DNA of 64,000 bases, taken from Porpolomopsis calyptriformis. Its lineage: Eukaryota > Basidiomycota > Agaricomycetes > Agaricales > Hygrophoraceae. Position 1 is the first letter of the stretch. The number at the start of each line of letters is the position of its first letter. Positions 24,035-36,000 of this stretch are shown one piece after another. The translations under genes and the position numbers were made by a program. The notes below the pieces were generated by a model that had not been told where the DNA came from, did no database searches, and saw only the letters and a program-made list of their open reading frames with translations. Where the stretch lies: NCBI GenBank assembly GCA_951640195.1, contig OX621174.1, positions 1,612,001-1,676,000 of the forward strand. The letters are read 5' to 3'.

Positions 24035-24330
24035 CCCCCTCACAATTCCAGATCTCACCTTGCAGTAATTGGATTCATGCCAGATTTGATACAGAGCATT
24101 GCCCCATATGCTATTACTCACCCCATTCACAACAGGCTATGGGATTCACCCTTTATGTGGAAATATAGATATCTCTTATCCTCCCCCCCAGTTCCAAATC
24201 TCAACTTCCACTGATTTGATTCACTCTAGATTTGGTACAGAGTGTTGCCCATCATGCCATTGCTTATTCCATTCACCATAAGGCTTGGAGATTAGGCCCA
24301 GAGGGAGTTATACCCCCCCATGCATCATAC
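24035..24330. repeat. Two-copy ~150-bp direct repeat
   Basis: TTCCAGATCTCACCTTGCAG and TTCCAAATCTCAACTTCCAC start units about 150 bp apart. Both continue through GATTTG(A/G)TACAGAG and CATTCAC. AT-rich, non-coding. Confidence 0.7.
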
Positions 24331-24399
24331 TAGGCAAGGTCATTCCTCAGTAACCCCACTTTTAACCTGCTCTTACTGTGTAGGCAAATAAGACGATTT

Positions 24400-25290
24400 A
24401 GGTGTGGGAATTCAATGGAACTGCTCCCCAGTCCATACATCCATTGGTTGTTGCTGTAGAGGCAATGGTCTCCCTCTGCCCCTATAACACAAATACAGCA
24501 CAAGAACTGCTGAATGCAGAGACACAAAATTTGGCCAGACAATGGATATATAATGATAGATATCTGGGACCAAATCTGAGGTGATTCCATCCATTAGATG
24601 TTGCCAAAGGTTGGTGAGAATACTAGGGTGTCATTATGGGACTCATACACATCCAGCCCAAGAACTGCTGCACCCAGACACACAAAATTAGGCAGGGCAA
24701 TGGATACATACTGGTGGATGTTTGGGATTAAATTTGAAGTGATTTCAACTATTAGACATTGTGAAAATAAAGTGATAATATGACAGTGTCATTATGGGAT
24801 TGACTTGAATACATCACAAGAACTGCTGCATCTGAGCACACGAAATTAGGTGGGCCAATTGGCATACAATAGGGGATATGCTGTATGAATTTTGAAGTGA
24901 TTCCAACCACTGGATATTGTGCAACTCAAGTGAGTTACACTGGTGACGTGAGGGCGACGAGAGCTTATGTCACTGATCACTCTCGTTCATACTGACCGCC
25001 ACACCCTGCTTAGGCCCCAGTGAGCATCAGACGAGTAGACCTTCAAGGTCTACTCTTTTCGCGCTGTCATTTGCTGCCAACTGCTAACCAGTACCACCTC
25101 TTCATCCAGGACTGCTCCAGCTGACCGCGACGGCCACGACCACGACGGCCACGACCACGACCACTTCCATGCACCAGCCCGGGCTTGGAACAGTCTCAGA
25201 GGACACAAAGAATGGGCTTTAGGGCCCATTCTTTCAGGGCCTTGCAGCCCCCACCACGACCGAGCGCCCATTGGCGCTTACATCAGCGAA
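24400..25290. repeat. Segmental duplication, copy 1, with three ~158-bp subunits
   Basis: AAGAACTGCTG recurs near 24500, 24659 and 24816, giving a 157-159 bp period. Further right there are CpG-rich sequences and two hairpins: GAGTAGACCTT/AAGGTCTACTC near 25034, and AAAGAATGGGC/GCCCATTCTTT near 25208. The whole is homologous to 28270-29755. Copy 1 keeps its CpG sites, for example the CGACGGCCACGACCACGAC run near 25130. Confidence 0.85.
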
Positions 25291-25369
25291 CACCCTCACC
25301 ACCACCACCATCATCACCGCCGCTGCCGCCTCCTCCTCCTTGCCCCCGTCCCCCATCCCCTCGCGAATC

Positions 25370-26420
25370 CCGGCCGACACAACAGCGGTGGAGGGAGCAC
25401 CCCCAGAATGGGCAGATGTGCCCGTTCTGGGGGTGTGCTCTTGCTCTCCCCCCATCGCGACCCCCTCCTCGCTCGACCCCGTCCCGACCCCCCGCGACCG
25501 CAACCCCGCCCTCTGAAGGACCGAGACGGCCGACAGACCAGCGGTGGAGGGAGCCCCCCCAGAATGGGCAGACGTGCCCGTTCTGGGGGTGTGCCCTTGC
25601 CCCCCCCCCACCACCCCCCCCTCGCCGCTCGACCGCATCCCGACCCCCCACGACGTCGTCCCCGCCCTAGGCACGACCGAGACGAGCCCAGGCGCACGAA
25701 ACGAACGGGCGGAGATGCCCGCTCGTTCACGGTGACTCGTGGTGCCCGACCACGACCACCCACGACCCCCCCTCGCCGCTCAACCCCGTCCCAACCCCCC
25801 ACGCCCTCACCCCCGCCCTACGCGCAGGCGAAACGAACCAGAGGTTCGACTGGGGCACGAAACGGATGGGCGGAGACCCCCGTTCGTTGGCGGTGAGTCA
25901 TGTTACCCGACCACCACCACCATCACCACCCCCGCCGTCCCACTGCGTCCCGACCCCCCACACCCTCGCCCCCGTCCCACGCACGACAGGGACGACCTAG
26001 CCAATCGCCCAGAGCACGGAACGAACGGGCTGAGATGCCCGCTCGTTCGCGTTGACTTGTGGTGCCCGACCACGGCCACCCACAACCACCCTTCGCCGTC
26101 CCACCGCGTCCCGACCCCCCACGCCCTCGCCCCCGCCTTACGCACGGCCGGGGCGACCGAGCGAATCGCCCAGCGCACGGAACGAACGGGCGGAGATCCC
26201 TGTTCGTTCGCGCTGACTCGTGGTACCCGAGCACCACCAACACCACCTCCACCTCCACCTCCCCTCGCCCCACCGCGTCCCGACCCCCGACCCCCTACAT
26301 CCCCTTGCCCCCCCACCGCGTCCCAACCCCCCACCGCGTCCCAACCCCCCACCGCGTCCCAACCCCCCACCGCGTCCCAACCCCCCACCGCGTCCCAACC
26401 CCCCACCGCGTCCCAACCCC
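25370..26420. repeat. GC-rich hairpin satellite, right block, ~160-bp period
   Basis: Hairpins start near 25390, 25548, 25694, 25855, 26012 and 26174. Typical stem GAACGGGC/GCCCGCTCGTTC with a 6-nt loop, followed by GGTGCCCGACCACGACC and a CCGACCCCCCACG tract. At 26320-26420 the tract itself expands as CCCACCGCGTCCCAACC units. Long frames on either strand are compositional artefacts. Confidence 0.85.
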
Positions 26421-26451
26421 CCACAACCCCTTCACCTCAACACGAGGTGGG

Positions 26452-27790
26452 GGGGGGTCTCCTGAGTGCGAAACGGGTGAGCATTAGGGCTCACCCGTTT
26501 CGCGCGGCTTGTCCCTACACCACCACCACCACCACCACCACCACCGTCACCACCACCACTGTCACCACCACCACTGTCACCACCACCATCGTCACCACCA
26601 CCACCATCTCCACCACGGCTACCACCATCGCCACCACCACCACCACGGCTACCACCATCGCCACCACCACCACCACCACCACCAACGACCCCCGACCCCC
26701 GACCAACGACCGAGACGGGTGGGCGTTAGGGCCTCGCCCTTGATCCCCACCCCCTCGTTGACGAGACGCCGACCACCCACCCACGCTTACGTCGGCGACG
26801 CGCCAACCACCCCACCCCGCCCCGCGCGCGCTTACATCGATGGACAACCTCGCGCTTGTTTATCCGTCACCAGGGCGATACGATGAGGCTGGGGCCCTCT
26901 TCGAGCGGGCGTTTACAACTCACAAGGACGACACGACGGGTAGGAGGGGTCTCCTGAGCGCGAGACGGGTGAGCATTAGGGCTCACCCGTTTCGCGCGGC
27001 TTGTCCCTACACCACCACCACCGTCACCACCACCACCGTCACCACCACCATCGTCACCACCACCATTCCCACCATCCCCACCACCACCGCCATCTTCACC
27101 ACGGCCACCACCATCCCCACCACCACCACCACCAACGACCCCCGACCAACGACCGAGACGGGTGGGCGTTAGGGCCTCGCCCTTGACCCCCCACCCCCTT
27201 GTTGACGAGACGCCGACCACCCACCCACGCTTATGTCGGCGACGCGCCAACCACCCCACCACCCGCACTTACGTCGATGGACAACCTCGCACGCGTTTAC
27301 CGGTCACAAGGACGATACGATGAGGCCGGGGCCCTCTTCGAGCGGGCGTTTACAACTCACAAGGATGGTACGACGAGGCTTAGGCACCCCTCGAGGGGGC
27401 GCTGACCACGCATCCACACTTACATCGATGCACAACCTCGCGGACGTTTACAACTCACAGGGACGACACGATAGGTAGGAGGGGTCTCCTGAGTGCGAAA
27501 CGGGTGAGCATTAGGGCTCACCCGTTTCGCGCGGCTTATCCCTACACCACCACCACCACCAACCGCCCCCGACCAACGACCAAGACGGGTGGGCGTTAGG
27601 GCCTTGCCCTTGATCCCCACCCCCTCGTTGATGAGACGCCGACCACCCATCCACGCTTACGTCGGCGACGCACCAACCACCCCACCCCGCCCCGCGCGCG
27701 CTTACATCGATGGACAACCTCGCACGCGTTTACCAGTCACAAGGACGATACGACAAGGCTGAGAAACCCTGCAAGTGGGCATTAGCTGGC
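26452..27790. pseudogene. Three composite cassettes carrying TPR-gene remnants
   Basis: Cassettes begin near 26452, 26944 and 27476. Each opens with GGGTCTCCTGAG, a hairpin GAAACGGGTGAGC/GCTCACCCGTTTC with ATTAGG in the loop, then a (CCA)n or CACCAC microsatellite, then GACGGGTGGGCGTTAGGGCC. The first two end in a short plus-strand frame of kinesin-light-chain-type TPR character (MDNLARVYRSQGRYDEAGAL, FERAFTTHKD); the third is shorter and its TPR text is degraded. Such TPR repeats are common at the C-termini of fungal NB-ARC/NACHT proteins. No complete gene remains. Confidence 0.7.
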
Positions 27791-27909
27791 CACGAGGACC
27801 ATCTGGGTGCTGACCACCCTACATGCCAACCTCACAGGTATTTAGCAGAGGGACAATGGGGCAGAGACACTGTGTGAGGGTCATTTGTAGATAGATATAT
27901 GCAAATAAT

Positions 27910-28008
27910 ATATGATGATTTGGTATAATGGTTAACATTGTATAATTTGTTGAACACTCCATGGAGTGCATTGAGGCTGAGGGTTCTAATCCACCCAAGG
28001 CCAGAGGC
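27910..28008 (+). other. tRNA-like sequence, probable pseudo-tRNA or SINE head
   Basis: GGTATAATGGTTAACAT resembles a tRNA A-box/D-arm and GGGTTCTAATCC resembles the B-box/T-arm. A CACTCC/GGAGTG stem lies between them, as a long variable arm would. The T-stem pairs poorly, so it is not called as a functional tRNA. Immediately right, TGCTGGCCATGGCGAGCA occurs twice, about 60 bp apart. Confidence 0.4.
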
Positions 28009-28269
28009 GTCGTTCCCACGGGATTTAAGCCCCCGCAGATTGTCAATTGACTACTAAGCCTCTAGTTATATTTGCTGGCCATGGCGAGCAATTTGGAGAT
28101 AAACTATATAACCCAATAATGGTTTAAGTGTGCTGGCCATGGCGAGCAGTCTCTCGATTAGATTATAATGTGGATGTAGTTGAAAGATGATCCCCCTTTT
28201 TTTTTCTAAGTTGAAAAAAAGTTTCGAAATAATTTTAACTTGTAAAATATACAGATATTCACATATCAT

Positions 28270-29755
28270 GGATGTATGGACTGGGGAGCAATTCCATTGA
28301 ATTCCTACACCATGTGGAGGCAATGGTTTCCCTCTGCCCCTGTAATACAAAGTTCATTCAAATACAGCACAGGAACTGCTCAATGCAGAGACATGAAATT
28401 TGGCCAGGTGATGGATATATAATGATAGATATCTGGGACCAAATTCAAAGTGATTCTGGCTATTAGATGTTGCCAAAGGTTGGTGAGAATACTAGGGTGT
28501 CATTATAGGACTCATACATGTCCAGCACAAGAACCACTGCACCCAGACACACAAAATTAGGTGGGGCAATGGGTACATACTAGTGGACATTCAGTATTAA
28601 GTCTGAGGTGATTTTGACTATTGTGAAAATATAGTGACAATACAATAGTATTATTATGGGATTGACTTGAATACAGCATATGAACCACTATATCTGAGCA
28701 CATGTAATCAGGTAGTCCAATTTGCATACAATAGGGGATATACTGTATGAATTTTGAAGTGATTCTAACTACTAGATATTGTGCAACTCAAGTTAGTTAC
28801 ACTAGTAACGTGAGGCTGACTCAAGCTTATATCACTAATCACTCTCAATCGCAGTGACCACTACATCCTGCTTAGGCCCTAGTGAGTATCAGATGAGTAG
28901 ACCTCCAAGGTCCACTCTTTCTGTGCTATTATTTGCTGCTAACTACTAACCACCACTGCCTCTTCATCCAGGATCACCCCAGCTAACCATAATAGCCATA
29001 ACCATAACCACTTTTATACACCTGCTGTCAGAAATCTCAAACCCAATACCTTGCGCCATCTGAACACACTCGTTTTGCGCACCTTTGGATGATGTCATAT
29101 CATCTTGCGCAATCCGAGTGTACTTGTTCTGCGCACCTTTGGATGATATCATATCATCTTGCGCGATCCGAGCATACTCGTCCGGCGTACTAAACCAAAG
29201 ATAACTCAAGATCTACTGATTGGATTCATTCCAAAATTGGTTTGTTGGAATCCCTAAAAGCCGCGCGCCATCCGAGTGCACTCGACTGGCGCACTCTGAG
29301 CCACTCCACCATTCGGACCATCCATAATGGTCCCTTTCTTCCCTTTCTACTTTTTATCCCATACATTCTGTTAGAGTCCCCTTTGAAGGCTATATTGTAG
29401 ATGACTTCCCCTTACATACAAGGTCCTTATGACCCTTAGATGTTCGTTCCTCTTAGTTCTTCATAAAATCCCTTTATTTGCTACACATATATAACATACA
29501 CATTTTATAGTAAACTACTCTAGTTTTGACTTACTCGTCTACATACTGTGGTTCCGCCTCGAATCCAATAGCTTCTTTGGAACGCTTTCCAACCCTGATT
29601 GTGTTATGTTAGGCCCAGAGAACCCCCTTGGAACCTCAGTCCTGACACCTGCGCAGGCTTGGAACAGTCCCAGAGGATACAAAGAATGGGCTTTAGAGCC
29701 TATTCTTTTGGAGCCTTGTAGCCCCCACTATGAGCGAGCGCCCATTAGTGCTTAT
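28270..29755. repeat. Segmental duplication, copy 2, transition-mutated and interrupted by an LTR
   Basis: Homologous to 24400-25290 in the same orientation. Many CpG positions of copy 1 appear as TpG, CpA or TpA here; for example GACGGCCACGACCACGAC in copy 1 corresponds to AATAGCCATAACCATAAC. The two hairpins of copy 1 are mismatched in this copy. The solo LTR at 29026-29647 splits it. Confidence 0.85.
29026..29647. mobile_element. Solo LTR, 622 bp
   Basis: It starts TGTCAG and ends CTGACA (TG..CA inverted termini) and is flanked on both sides by the 5-bp duplication CCTGC (29021-29025, 29648-29652). The uninterrupted duplicate at about 25165 shows the empty-site layout. Inside are two tandem ~60-bp units (CACCTTTGGATGAT(G/A)TCATA). 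No internal retroelement genes remain, as expected after LTR-LTR recombination. Confidence 0.88.
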
Positions 29756-29877
29756 GCACATATCAGGTTTTGGTAATGAGAGCTATAAACATGAAAGAGA
29801 TTTGTATAGTATATGACTTAGAGTAGTAAAAAGAAGTTGGTGTAGCAAATATAGAATATACACAACACAATATACCT

Positions 29878-29935
29878 AACTATATTATACGGTTTCTCGG
29901 GTACCAAGAAACTTTAGGTCAAAAGCGCTAGTTCT
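29878..29935. repeat. Duplicated left flank of satellite B
   Basis: AACTATATTAT..AACTTTAGGTCAAAAGCGCT matches the left flank of satellite A at about 20971-21023. The two tandem arrays behind these flanks are unrelated. Confidence 0.75.
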
Positions 29936-30620
29936 AATAGACCTGGGGGGGTGCGCGAGGGGTGCGCGATCCATTTGGCTGCCTCAGTTAAGCTCTCACT
30001 ATCCGGATTGCTGAGTTACCACTGCTTCTTTAGTTTCAAAGTTTCTGGGGGGGGGGCGAGAAACTTTCGATGAAACCGCTAGTTGTAAAGTACCTGGGGG
30101 GGTGCGGGAGGGCCACGCAATCCATTTGGCTACCTCAGTTAAGCTTCCACCTGAAAAGTTTTTTTAGAGGGGGGGGGAAAACTTGCATTAAAACCGCTGT
30201 TAACTAAGCACCTAGGGGGGTGCTGCTTGATCATGCGATCGCAATGGCTGACTCAGTTAAGCTCCTGCCTTCCTAGTTCCCATGCTATAGTGGTTTCTTT
30301 ATTGCAAAGTTTCTAGGGGGGGGCGAGAAACTTGCATTAAAACTGCTGTTGATAGAGAACCTAGGGGGGTACTCTCTGATGATGCAATCACAATGGCTAA
30401 CTTAGTTAAGCCCCTGCCTTCCTAGTTCCTATGCTGCAGTGGTTTCTTTATTGCAAAGTTTCTGGGGGGGGGCAAGAAACTTGCATTAAAACTACTATTA
30501 ACTAAGCACCTAGGGGGGTGCTCCATGATAATGTGATTGCAATGGCTGACTTAGTTAAGCTCCTGCCTTCCTAGTTCCCATACTGCAGCAGTATCTTTAT
30601 TGCAAAATGCACTACTGCTA
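29936..30620. repeat. Satellite B, about five units of 120-150 bp
   Basis: ACCT(G/A)GGGGGGT recurs near 29941, 30090, 30210, 30360 and 30509, with AAAGTTTCT(A/G)GGGGGG and CAGTTAAGCT(C/T) in each unit. Poly-G runs of 6-9 are conspicuous. Confidence 0.85.
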
Positions 30621-30632
30621 CTAACAGCCAAG

Positions 30633-30838
30633 TAAAGGATATGGTATAGTAAGAAGAAGATGCAGATGCAGCAGCAGTGCTTGCAGTCATACAAACCAGT
30701 CAGACAGGCCCTTATGCAGACCAACTCAGACAAACCATTATGCAAATAAGGTTTTAGTTAACTGTTTTAGTTAAAAGGTAATAGTTAGCTGGTTACGATT
30801 CAAGTTATTAGTTAGTCAGGGTGAGGATCATATTAATA
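30633..30838. repeat. Duplicated right flank of satellite B
   Basis: Second copy of 23683-23890. It differs by a small insertion near GCAGCAGCAGTGCTTGCAGT and a few substitutions. Confidence 0.9.
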
Positions 30839-31019
30839 TCAGGGACCCATTATCAACAAAATGACCAAAATGCTGGCACAAAATTAATTCAAAATTCTTT
30901 GGGGGATCGTTAGGGCATCCCAATAAAATCAGTTTAAGCCATAAATTAAAAAAATCGGCGGTCCCATTCTTGAGATATATGTAAAATACTCCATTTATAC
31001 CATTATGCAGCCCAGCTAT

Positions 31020-33060
31020 TGTATTGCACTCTATAAATCACAATTTCATGTCCATTCGATAGGCACAGTGAACTAATGGTGGGCCCACAGAAAATTCCGA
31101 TTTTTAGAGCATTTGGTATGTCGTGGTGGAAGATAGTAAGGTTTTAGGAGGAGGCATAAGTATAAGTAGCTATAGACTGCTCTAAAAATCGGGGTTTCAT
31201 ATTCAATCGATAGCCCCAGTGTCATAGAGGTGGGGAATACAAAAATCCCGATTTATGGACCATTTGGGGTACCGCAATCAGTGATATAAGGGGTATGGGG
31301 GGGTATATCTCCAACTTATCACAGAGCTCTTTAAAAATCAGGATTTTATGTTCAATCGATAGCACTAGTGTCACAGATACTGGGAATACAAAAATCCTGA
31401 TTTATAGACCATTTGGGGTACCGCAATAAGCTATATAAGGGGTATGGGGGGGTATATCTCCAACTTATCACAGAGCTCTTTAAAAATCAGGATTTCATGT
31501 TCAATCGATAGCAGTAGTGTCATAGAGGCTCGGAATAACAAAATCCTGATGTATAGGCAGAATAAGGTACCGCAATAAGCTATATAAGGGGTATGGGGGG
31601 GTATATCTCCAACTTATTACAGAGGTCTTTAAAAACCTGGGTTTTATATTCAATCAATAGCCCCAGTGTCATAGAGGTGGGGAATACAAAAATCCTAAGT
31701 TATAGACCATTTGGGGTACCGCAATCAGTTATATAAGGGGTATGGGGGGGTATATCTCCAACTTATTACAGACATCTTTAAACATCATAATTTCATGTTC
31801 AATCAATAGCACTAGTGTCATAGATGCTCGGAATAACAATATATGGGTAGAATAAGGCACTCCAATAAGGTATATAAAGGGTATGAGGGAGTATATCTCC
31901 AACTTATCACAGACCTCTTTAAACATCACAATTTCATGTTCAATCAATAGCACCAGTGTTATAGATGCTCGGAATAACAATATATGGTCAGAATGAGGTA
32001 CTGCAATAAGCTATATAAGGGGTATGGGGGAGTATATCTCCAACTTATCACAGACCTCTTTAAACATCACAATTTCATGTTCAATCAATAGCACCAGTGT
32101 TACAGATGCTCGGAATGACAATATATGGACAGAATGAGGCACTGCAATAAGCTATATAAGGGGTATAGGGGGGTATATCTCTAACTTATCACAGAGCTCT
32201 CTGAGCATCAGGATTTCATGTTCAATCAATAGCACCTGTGTTACAAACATTGGGAATAGTCCAATCATCATGTGTAGATAGACTGGGGTGCCGCAAGAAG
32301 TATACAGGAGGTAGGGGGGGGTATACCTTCAAGTTATCACAGAGCTCTCTGAGCATCAGGATTTCATGTTCAATCAATAGCATTAGTGTTATAAACATTG
32401 GGAATAGTCTAATCCTCGTGTATGGATTGACTAGGGTGCCGCAATAAGTATATAAGATATCATGGGGTGGTATACCTTTAACTTATCAGAGAGCTCTCTA
32501 AGCATCGGGATTTTATGTTAAATCAACAGCATTAGTGTTACAAAGGTCAGGAGTAGTCTAATCCTCATGTGTGGAATGATTGGGGTATAGTATGTAAGAA
32601 GTATCGGATGATATACCTTCAACTTATCACAGAGCTCTCCGAGTATCAGGATTTTATGTTCAATCAATAGCATGAGTATTACAAAGGTTAGGAATAGTTC
32701 AATCATCATGTGTGGATTAACTAGGGTGCCGCAATAAGTATACAACAGGTATGGGAGGGTATACCTTCAACTTATCAGAGAGCCCTCTAAGCATCAGGAT
32801 TTTATGTTCAATCAATAGCATTGGTGCTACAAACATCAGGAGTAGTCCAATCCTCATGTGTGGAATAATTGGGGTACCGTAATTAGCATGCAAGAGGTAT
32901 CAGAGGTTATACCTTCAACTTCTCACCGAGCTCTCTAACCATCAGCATGTTATGTTCAATCAATAGCATTAGTGTGATAACATCCCAGAATAACCACATC
33001 CCCATGGGCAGACTGATTGGGGTACCACAATGAGCAGTGTAACACATATAGGTAGAATAG
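31020..33060. repeat. Satellite C, about 13 units of ~145 bp
   Basis: GGTATGGGGGGGTATATCTCC or decayed forms recur near 31289, 31438, 31587, 31738 and on to about 32885, with spacing 139-151 bp. Each unit has ATTTCATGTTCAATC(G/A)ATAG and GGGGTACCGCAAT. Units become more diverged toward the right end, which abuts the stop codon of the minus-strand gene at 33093. Confidence 0.93.
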
Positions 33061-33092
33061 ACCTGTGAATATATAATCTTCAAATCGATACA

Positions 33093-36000
33093 TTAGCTAC
33101 TAGATTGCTCTGATCCTGGCTCATCTGTGTACTCTAATGAATCGGAATCGGAATCAGACTCTAAATCTGCCCGTTCCCTAGCAGCCTTGACTCTTGACTG
33201 AGATCTACCTACTATATGTCTTCCTGAACCTGAATCTTCTCTCTCCGCATCTTTCCTAGCAGCGTTCATTCTTGACCGAGTTATCCGCACACCACTCACC
33301 CCCTTTCTTCCCTCGTCTTTCTGGGCAGCCTTGGCCTTTGAGCGAGTAACCCTAACCTGTTGCTCTTTCCCGCTCTCTGAACCTGAAGGATTGTTGTCTG
33401 CTTTCTGTCTCACAGGAGGCTTTCGTTTTTGGTAGATTTTGGCAGACTTTCGGCTCCGAATAGGTGGTTTTATCGATCTCCCCAAGGTTTCATCTAGTCG
33501 TCTCTGAAGTATATTCTTTGAAGCATGAGGCCTTTTTAGGACCTGAGTTCGTGGACGCGCAGCCACCTCTTTCCCAATTTCTTCAATCCGATAGAACTTT
33601 GAATTCGAAATAAAGTTGATCTTGCCTGATTTCATCCCCCATATGACTTGTTTCCCCTTTTTATTCGATAGGCCACCTACAGGAAGGCATTGTAACTGGC
33701 CAAATATATTGTCCAATTCACGGCAGAGCTGATCACCTTCATCCATATCCCAATCCACAAGATATTGGTGGTAAGTGGAGATATATCCTCCAGGCTGGGT
33801 GTATGGTTTCCAGACTGAATTCTCTGGGATCTGGATAGTTTGTTCAGGGAAGAAGGTTGCCCGACGTGCTGAAAATGATAGATCATGGGAGTGACTCAAA
33901 GGAAGCTTTCCTTTAAGGCCACAGCTCGAAGGAAGGAATCGGCAATGGTCAATGCCTATGATATGCTGAATCGCAGGTACCGTCCAAGTCTCCATTGCTT
34001 CCTGAACTGTGGTTGGCTTGGGTAAAACACCTGCTGATGCAAACTGCTCTGCCAGACTTAGCCACAGCTGATGCGTGAACTCAACAAACAACAGCTTTGT
34101 GTAAAGCAGTTCAGGAGCTTCCCAGTCATCATCCAACCTCCATTCCCTAAGGAAAATCTCTGGCTCGGTTTCCAACAGTTTCTGAATTCTTGACCAAGAT
34201 GGATCAGGACCCCAAGGGCACGCATCTTGCTGATACATTTGAATAAGGTGATATGGCTGGTTGGCTTGAGTTGCCTGTGGCTTCTTCAAGGACTGTCCAT
34301 ACGCTTGGATAACCTCAGCTGGATCCTCCTCCGGTAGTTCTCTTAGAGATAGCACTCCTTTCTTCAACTTGAGGTCGTGAAGAAAGAACATTCCGAACCT
34401 CCACATTATCGAACTGAAACGAAGGTCTCGCAACACATCATTCAAGAATGTGTGCTTTATCCTTGGCGTGACCATGGTGTGCTTAATCAGGTGGATGATA
34501 AGCGTAGCCATCATCCCATAGTTGCTTGGTCGATTTCGTGAAAGGTGTAGTTGGACGTTTTGAAACTCTGCTAGCCTTCTTGCCAACAACTTGAAAAAGA
34601 GGCTTGACTTGATCCAAATGATAGGGTCAGACGACATATAGTCTTGTGCCTGGCAATCATTAGACATTTCTAGTTTGCAGTTATTTCGCTGCTTACCTTT
34701 TCAGATGCTACATCAAGAAGCTTTATAATGGCTAACCCACTCCCTCTAACTTCTTCTCTAACGCCGAATGACTGGATTTGAGAAGATTGAAACAGCTTTT
34801 TCCAGTGATCACAGCTAGTCATGAATCGGTCATTTGTCTTGACTGCATCACAGTCATCACATAGGTAGTTCGTTTGGCCAGGAAGTCGCACCACCTCAAA
34901 GCAAAGGTTGTAGCTGGATCGGAAGCAAAGGTGTACAAGCCGACTTTTCTTCAACTTGGTTTCAGCCTGTCTCCCTCCATAAGCTCCAAACATGGCAGTA
35001 TAATGGGTCATTCCTTTTTTCATCCCCATAAGGTCGTACGAGTCGTCGATCCTATCTAACCTCCACAGCCCTACCAATGGCTCCTGATCCTCCCTAGAAG
35101 GAGGATGGTATGAAATCCCAAGATCAAGCAAGAGTTCTCCATGCGATCGGTCCTTCATATAATCCCAGTCCATGTTAGGAATCATCGAACAGAGTGCCTG
35201 ATATATATTCTCGGTTGGGTGGTGCTGCTTAGAGAGCAGTTTGATACCTCGAGCATCTACAACAAAGAAAAAGGACCCGAATCGGCCTAGGAGATCGGGC
35301 TGGTTATTTATGATGTCGCAGAGAGTGGTTCGCATGGAAGAAAATGCTTCAGGTGTGAGGGGAATGGTCTTGGTCGTACGTCTTGTCCCTATTTTCCATT
35401 GGAGATTACTGACGCTTGTAGGAAGATACTCCATAATTCCGGTGTAGTTGGCTAAAACCACTGGCAGAGCAGGCATGATCACTTGTGAGAACCACAACTC
35501 CTGTACCTCCCTTGGCATCAGAGTAGTCATTCTATGCGTTCCTGGGTCTTTCCTAATCATACGAGGGAAGAAGACGTAGGTGTTAAATTGGCCTGATCCT
35601 TGACCCATCTGCCCGAAATGGGTATGTGGCAAGGCACTAAGTGGATACCTTTTAGACCTCTGCCTAGGATTTCGAGTGGTAGGTGGTTGTAGAACCTGGA
35701 CATAGACATGATTGTTGATAGAGAATGGAGGTTTGTCGTCTAACAGTGGAAGAAGGTGAATATTGATTGGACCAATGAACTGTGGTTTATGCGTGACCCA
35801 TATGACGCTGTCGATATCCACCGACACTGACACTTCTTCATCGTCCAGGTTTACTCTATCCTTCTCCAAGTCGAAGTAGATGAATTTGTTGTTGCGTGCT
35901 TTACCTTTTACAAACACACCCTGGCTCTCTGATGTCCCTTCCACCCCTCCCGCCTCATCCAACATATCCTGAGCACCCATCACAGTCACATCTGGGTTGT

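Noticed and set aside
25234..26886. Several long Gly/Arg, Pro/Thr or His-rich frames on both strands
   Set aside because: They arise from C-rich satellite and (CCA)n microsatellite composition and occur in many phases.
26955..27545. Telomere repeats
   Set aside because: TTAGGG-like letters occur only once per hairpin loop (ATTAGGGC), not in tandem.
33093..34667. Separate 524-aa gene
   Set aside because: A 47-bp intron at 34650-34696 joins it in phase to the upstream 930-codon frame.
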